Source: a bacterium (GTDB taxonomy: Bacteria > Patescibacteriota > Gracilibacteria > JAUYGZ01 > DAOVYC01). Taken from it: 9,168 nt of DNA. The notes beneath the pieces are model-generated. The model worked only from the letters and a program-made list of their open reading frames with translations, ran no database searches and had not been told where the DNA came from. Positions within the stretch are counted from its first letter, which is position 1, and each line of letters begins with the position of its first letter. The stretch covers positions 1-9,168 of the forward strand of contig DAOVYC010000016.1 of the NCBI GenBank assembly GCA_030635805.1. The letters run 5' to 3'. The position numbers and the translations under genes are program-made. Of this stretch, positions 6,535-9,168 are shown in pieces.

Positions 6535-6699
6535 TTATTCAGATTCTTTCACTTTTTCTGACCACCTCTGCTTACGAGTTCTTTTCGAGGTGGATTTTTT
6601 TGCCCCTTCTCCCTGGATCAGTTTTACTGTTGGGCGTTTTTTTAACCCTTCCTTGCTCCTTCTTGGCACTTTTCCGTTTCCGCATCTTTTTCCGCTCAT
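6535..6699 (-). CDS. Small very basic protein of unknown function (54 aa)
   Basis: I do not recognise this protein. It starts MSGKRCGNGKVPRRSKEGLK and ends QRWSEKVKESE. Lys and Arg make up 19 of 54 residues against 5 acidic ones; there is no hydrophobic segment or signal peptide, and only one Cys. The gene is supported by a complete expression cassette: TTGACA/TAAAAT promoter, AAAGGA Shine-Dalgarno 8 nt before the ATG, TAA stop and a strong terminator 14 bp later. The 65-nt leader contains a perfect 16-bp palindrome (6729-6744). Composition suggests a cytoplasmic nucleic-acid or ribosome-associated protein (inference). It does not match the small ribosomal proteins I know (bL34, bL36, Thx). 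The alternative is an untranslated small RNA of about 270 nt, but the Shine-Dalgarno and open frame argue against that. Confidence 0.72.
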   Translation of the reverse strand: MSGKRCGNGKVPRRSKEGLKKRPTVKLIQGEGAKKSTSKRTRKQRWSEKVKESE

Positions 6700-6707
6700 T
6701 TGATTCG

Positions 6708-6713
6708 TCCTTT
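6708..6713 (-). promoter_or_regulatory. Shine-Dalgarno of the 54-codon gene
   Basis: AAAGGA on the minus strand, 8 nt before the ATG at 6699. It fixes the start of a gene too short for length-based calling and contrasts with the SD-less large genes of the window. Confidence 0.8.
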
Positions 6714-6728
6714 CAAAGGTAAAAGTTA

Positions 6729-6744
6729 GCTCTGCTAGCAGAGC
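6729..6744. other. Perfect 16-bp palindrome in the leader of the 54-codon gene
   Basis: GCTCTGCTAGCAGAGC is its own reverse complement. As RNA it forms a 6-bp stem with a CTAG loop, preceded on the minus strand by eight T's. It lies between the predicted transcription start (about 6764) and the Shine-Dalgarno. It could be a leader hairpin or a binding site for a dimeric regulator; no T-tract follows, so a terminator is unlikely. Confidence 0.6.
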
Positions 6745-6770
6745 AAAAAAAATAGTTCAATACTGGGGGT

Positions 6771-6798
6771 ATTTTATACGTATTTTACGTTTTGTCAA
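6771..6798 (-). promoter_or_regulatory. Promoter of the 54-codon gene
   Basis: Perfect TTGACA (6793-6798) and TAAAAT (6771-6776, 5 of 6) with a 16-nt spacer on the minus strand. A direct repeat TAAAATAC spans the spacer and the -10, possibly an operator. The -35 context ATTTGACAAAA is shared with the next promoter upstream at 7142-7147. Confidence 0.85.
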
Positions 6799-6805
6799 AT
6801 GGTAT

Positions 6806-6841
6806 AAAAAAGACGCCCACATACGGTGGTGCGGGCGTCTT
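6806..6841 (-). terminator. Rho-independent terminator after the 61-codon gene
   Basis: On the minus strand AAGACGCCC (6833-6841) pairs perfectly with GGGCGTCTT (6810-6818) and is followed by a run of T's (6806-6811). It begins 12 bp after the TAA at 6854 and lies directly upstream of the next promoter, so the two small genes are separate transcription units. Confidence 0.93.
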
Positions 6842-6853
6842 GTAAAATTGAAT

Positions 6854-7039
6854 TTAGAGTTTTTTATTTCTCCCTCTCATTTTTTCGATACTTGGTCTGT
6901 CACTCCACGGGCGTGGATCTCTGTCATTTCCGAGAGAGACTTGTGCCTCCCGGGTTGACTGCTTCGCCTCGTTTCTCCCATCTTTTGCGGATTCTCTCTT
7001 CTTTTCTTTGTTTAGCTTCTGAGTCTTCTTTCTGTTCAT
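6854..7039 (-). CDS. Small very basic protein of unknown function (61 aa)
   Basis: I do not recognise this protein. It begins MNRKKTQKLNKEKKRESAKD and has 20 Lys/Arg in 61 residues with 9 acidic ones; it is hydrophilic throughout, with no signal peptide or membrane span. The N-terminal half is probably helical; the C-terminal half is Pro/Arg-rich (NDRDPRPWSDRPS). A consensus promoter at 7120-7147, an AAGGAG Shine-Dalgarno (7049-7054) and a strong terminator bracket it. The C-terminal half contains a 24-bp in-frame repeat with a palindrome (6896-6926), so part of the frame may derive from an inserted repeat. An overlapping 85-codon frame (6924-7181) is less credible because its start lies upstream of the promoter. 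The gene sits between guaA and the 54-codon gene on the same strand. Function is unknown; nucleic-acid binding is a guess from composition. Confidence 0.68.
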   Translation of the reverse strand: MNRKKTQKLNKEKKRESAKDGRNEAKQSTREAQVSLGNDRDPRPWSDRPSIEKMRGRNKKL

Positions 7040-7048
7040 AAAAATAAA

Positions 7049-7054
7049 CTCCTT
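7049..7054 (-). promoter_or_regulatory. Shine-Dalgarno of the 61-codon gene
   Basis: AAGGAG on the minus strand, 9 nt before the ATG at 7039. It is the strongest ribosome binding site in the window and decides this start over the overlapping longer frame. A small hairpin GTTCC/GGAAC (7057-7071) lies immediately upstream. Confidence 0.85.
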
Positions 7055-7119
7055 CTGTTCCTTTCCGGAACGTAATAATCCCCAAGGGGGTAAAAAAATA
7101 AAAATTCAATTTGTACTTC

Positions 7120-7147
7120 ATACTAACTAATTGATTGTTTTTGTCAA
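7120..7147 (-). promoter_or_regulatory. Promoter of the 61-codon gene
   Basis: Perfect TTGACA (7142-7147) and TAGTAT (7120-7125, 4 of 6) with a 16-nt spacer, predicting a leader of about 74 nt. It has the same spacer length and the same ATTTGACAAAA context as the promoter at 6771-6798. Confidence 0.75.
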
Positions 7148-7166
7148 ATTTTTCTGGAGACATGTT

Positions 7167-7194
7167 GATGAGACACGCCACGGCGTGCCTCTAC
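7167..7194. repeat. Imperfect REP-like palindrome downstream of guaA
   Basis: Arms of 13 bp (7167-7179 and 7182-7194), ten positions complementary plus one G-U-type difference, around a two-base centre. The core CACGCC-AC-GGCGTG is perfect. It resembles the short GC-rich palindromes dispersed in many bacterial genomes; no T-tract marks it as a normal terminator. Confidence 0.65.
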
Positions 7195-7197
7195 GGA

Positions 7198-7215
7198 AAT
7201 GTAACGTGTTACATT
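7198..7215. other. 8-bp-arm palindrome abutting the guaA stop codon
   Basis: AATGTAAC (7198-7205) and GTTACATT (7208-7215) are perfect complements around GT, one base from the guaA TAG. With the adjacent REP-like palindrome it could stall or protect the guaA transcript end; no U-tract follows in the guaA direction. Confidence 0.6.
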
Positions 7216-7216
7216 C

Positions 7217-9016
7217 CTATTCCCATTCGATGGTCCCCGGGGGTTTGTGGGTGATGTCATAGAAAATGTGAGAAATATGACTGCCAACTTTGGAATCGTT
7301 TCGGATAACGTTGGAAATTTCTTGAAGTTTTTTGATGGGTAGCTCGGCAAAATTGGCGGTCATCGCCTCCTGACTTTCAACCGGACGAAGGACGATAGAT
7401 TCCCTGCCTTCGATTCCGCAGGGAATGAGAACCACGGGCATTTGCCAAATTCTTTCCCATTCCTCTTCGTATCGCATTTCTTGGTGGATGAGATGATCGA
7501 TCCACTGGAGAATTTTGACACGATCCGGGGAAAGATAACCCGGCTTAATTTGAAGGTCGATATTTTCACCGGCGATGCAATAAACGCAACGATTAATTTC
7601 GCCAAACTTGTTGACAATATGGCTGGATATCTGGTCGAGAGCACCCCAATTGGGGAAAGTTCCAAAGAGAGCGACAGCATGCCGATAAGTACGCTCATCA
7701 CCCTGAACTCCAACACTTTTAATAGGTAAAATACGGGGAGTCAGATTGTCCGATTCTTTCCGGATTGCCTTTTCAATTTCGTGTTTTTTGGGAAAAATTT
7801 CAGCTTTGTCGACGCAGAGAATGCGAACTCCAAGCCCCGGTCCCGGAAAAGGCTTCCGCCAAACGAGGTCTTTGGGGAGACCGAGTTTTTCGCCCACCTT
7901 TCGTACTTCATCTTTGTATAATTCTTCGAGAGGCTCAATTACTTTTCCTTGCTTAATAAGCTCTTGAACTTTGTCGACCCGATTGTGATGAGTTTTGATC
8001 TTGTGGGCGTGCTTAGTCCCGCCGGTTTCTATGGTGTCCGGATAGATAGTCCCCTGCCCCATAATCCATTCTTCGGGATTCAATCCCAGCTTTTCGGAAA
8101 CTTCTTCTTTGACGTCTAAAAATTTATCACCGATGATGGAACGTTTTTTTTCCGGTTCAAATATTTCTTTCAATTCATTTAAAAATGATTCACCGGCATT
8201 TTGAACATGAAGATTATCGAACCCTATTTTTGACAAGGCTCTGGTAATTTCTTCCACTTCTTTATAACGCATTAAACCGGTATCCACGAGAAACCCGTAA
8301 ACCTTGTTTTTACCTAATGCTTTTTCGAGTAGAGTGAAGGCTACGGTGGAATCCACTCCCCCGCTTACCAGCATAAACACCTTCTTATCTTGTACAATTT
8401 TTTTGATCGACTCTATTTTATTCTGGATAAATTTATCCAGGCTCCACTCTCTTTTGGCCTCACATATTTTGACAAAATTATCTAAAATGGTCATACCCTG
8501 AGGGGTATGGGTAACTTCGGGATGGAATTGAAGCCCGTAAATATTTTTTTCTTCGTTAAAAATAGCGGTGTAAGGACACATCTTGGAGCTGGCAATACTA
8601 CGAAACCCGTTGGCTAATTTTTTGACCTCGTCAAAATGACTCATCCAAACATTGATTTCCCCTTTTACTCCTTGAAAAATATCTACTTCTTCTTTTATTT
8701 GAACTGTGGCCGGACCATACTCCCTCGTTTTTCCTTCCCCAACTTCACCACCAAGCATGTGGTTGATGAGTTGATGACCGTAGCAAATACCAAGAATAGG
8801 AAGACCGAGTTTAAAGATATGCGGATCGGCGTGAAAAGCGTTTTTTCCGCTTACACTGGCTGGTCCTCCGGAGAGAATAATTCCCTTATACTCTTTGAGT
8901 AATTCAGCGGAAGTGTCTCCATCTTTTATTTCGCTGTAAACATTTAAGCGACGGATTCTGTTGGCGATGAGGTGAGCGTATTGACCACCGAAGTCGAGAA
9001 CGACGATTTTGTCCAT
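7217..9016 (-). CDS. guaA: GMP synthase (glutamine-hydrolysing), long-form
   Basis: Converts XMP to GMP with ATP and glutamine-derived ammonia, the last step of de novo GMP synthesis. The class I glutamine amidotransferase domain (about 1-190) shows GGPASV (50-55), nucleophile Cys78 in LGICYGHQ, and His165/Glu167 in FHPEV. The ATP-pyrophosphatase domain has the P-loop SGGVDS (218-223), then QGTIYPDTIE (321-330) and FPGPGLGVRIL (390-400). The C-terminal dimerisation domain ends in the family signature KPPGTIEWE (591-599). At 599 residues it exceeds E. coli GuaA (525) because of roughly 80-90 extra residues at about 452-545. SVGVQGD, the Pro-Asn-Trp and the QMPVVLIP stretch there resemble human GMPS. 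All key residues are present. It follows uvrB on the same strand with a 52-bp gap; no Shine-Dalgarno is visible. The call is near certain. Confidence 0.97.
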   Translation of the reverse strand: MDKIVVLDFGGQYAHLIANRIRRLNVYSEIKDGDTSAELLKEYKGIILSGGPASVSGKNAFHADPHIFKLGLPILGICYGHQLINHMLGGEVGEGKTREYGPATVQIKEEVDIFQGVKGEINVWMSHFDEVKKLANGFRSIASSKMCPYTAIFNEEKNIYGLQFHPEVTHTPQGMTILDNFVKICEAKREWSLDKFIQNKIESIKKIVQDKKVFMLVSGGVDSTVAFTLLEKALGKNKVYGFLVDTGLMRYKEVEEITRALSKIGFDNLHVQNAGESFLNELKEIFEPEKKRSIIGDKFLDVKEEVSEKLGLNPEEWIMGQGTIYPDTIETGGTKHAHKIKTHHNRVDKVQELIKQGKVIEPLEELYKDEVRKVGEKLGLPKDLVWRKPFPGPGLGVRILCVDKAEIFPKKHEIEKAIRKESDNLTPRILPIKSVGVQGDERTYRHAVALFGTFPNWGALDQISSHIVNKFGEINRCVYCIAGENIDLQIKPGYLSPDRVKILQWIDHLIHQEMRYEEEWERIWQMPVVLIPCGIEGRESIVLRPVESQEAMTANFAELPIKKLQEISNVIRNDSKVGSHISHIFYDITHKPPGTIEWE

Positions 9017-9042
9017 AAAACTTAGTTATCTTGGTTAGCAGT

Positions 9043-9051
9043 ACTTTAGCA
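9043..9051 (-). promoter_or_regulatory. Weak candidate extended -10 promoter of guaA
   Basis: On the minus strand TGC followed by TAAAGT (9043-9048, 4 of 6) lies in the uvrB-guaA gap and would give a leader of about 20 nt. No -35 is visible, so guaA may simply be read through from uvrB. Confidence 0.3.
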
Positions 9052-9068
9052 CAAAAGTTAAGGGATGG

Positions 9069-9167
9069 TTATGCTCCTTTTCTTTTTTTTAGTTCCTCAA
9101 TCTCATCACGAATAGTGGCGGCCCGTTCGAATTCGAGATTCTGAACATGGAGTTCCATCTTTTGCTC
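9069..9167 (-). CDS. uvrB: Excinuclease ABC subunit B, C-terminal UVR motif (partial)
   Basis: Only the last 32 codons are in the window; the gene continues beyond the right edge. They encode KMELHVQNLEFERAATIRDE followed by IEELKKRKGA and a TAA stop. This is the UVR (UvrB/UvrC interaction) helical hairpin motif, with the diagnostic LEFERAA.IRDEI core. Position at the extreme C-terminus fits UvrB, where this coiled-coil contacts UvrC during nucleotide-excision repair; UvrC carries the motif internally. Other UVR-containing proteins such as ClpC-type ATPases or McsA cannot be excluded from so short a piece. It is likely co-transcribed with guaA downstream. Confidence 0.8.
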   Translation of the reverse strand, partial: EQKMELHVQNLEFERAATIRDEIEELKKRKGA

Positions 9168-9168
9168 A

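Noticed and set aside
6924..7181. 85-codon minus-strand frame overlapping the 61-codon gene
   Set aside because: Its start lies upstream of the TTGACA/TAGTAT promoter and has no Shine-Dalgarno; the 61-codon frame has both a proper promoter and an AAGGAG.
7360..7967. Several 63-118 codon frames on both strands inside guaA
   Set aside because: All lie fully inside the intact guaA coding sequence and lack start signals or recognisable motifs.

Overview
The window looks like ordinary housekeeping chromosome from a low-GC bacterium with compact intergenic regions, most probably a member of the Patescibacteria (Candidate Phyla Radiation). That assignment is an inference. It rests on the short IF-2 N-terminus, the FecR-like/DUF5667-like membrane protein, an unusually long GMP synthetase, AT-rich leaders without Shine-Dalgarno sequences on the large genes, and both tRNA genes encoding CCA. 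All seven visible stop codons are TAA or TAG and every large frame reads through under the standard code.

Layout. 1-683 (-): N-terminal part of infB, running off the left edge at its GTPase G1 motif. 684-911: divergent intergenic region with the tRNA-Trp promoter. 912-986 (+): tRNA-Trp(CCA) and its terminator. 1069-2274 (+): Kef/CPA2-type cation:proton antiporter core with its own extended -10 promoter. 2301-2377 (-): tRNA-Ala(GGC), convergent with the antiporter. 2378-2643: structure-rich intergenic region (stacked hairpins, a 13-bp inverted repeat, a possible pseudoknot) followed by the aspS -10 box. 2644-4404 (+): aspS. 4434-6353 (-): large single-pass membrane protein with FecR-like and DUF5667-like regions, convergent with aspS; its upstream region is a 16-bp tandem repeat carrying three TATAAT boxes. 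6535-6699 (-) and 6854-7039 (-): two tiny, very basic, unrecognised genes. Each has a consensus TTGACA promoter, a strong Shine-Dalgarno and a rho-independent terminator. 7167-7217: two back-to-back palindromes. 7217-9016 (-): guaA. 9069-9167 (-): last codons of uvrB.

How the genes work together: infB, aspS and the two tRNAs serve translation; guaA makes GMP and uvrB is nucleotide-excision repair. No operon-scale pathway or defence system is visible. The less expected signals are the pair of independently expressed small basic genes at 6535-7147, the folded intergenic element at 2381-2518, the eukaryote-like long dimerisation domain of GuaA, and an aspartyl-tRNA synthetase whose specificity residues look non-discriminating. 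I see no mobile element, CRISPR array or clearly new multi-gene system.
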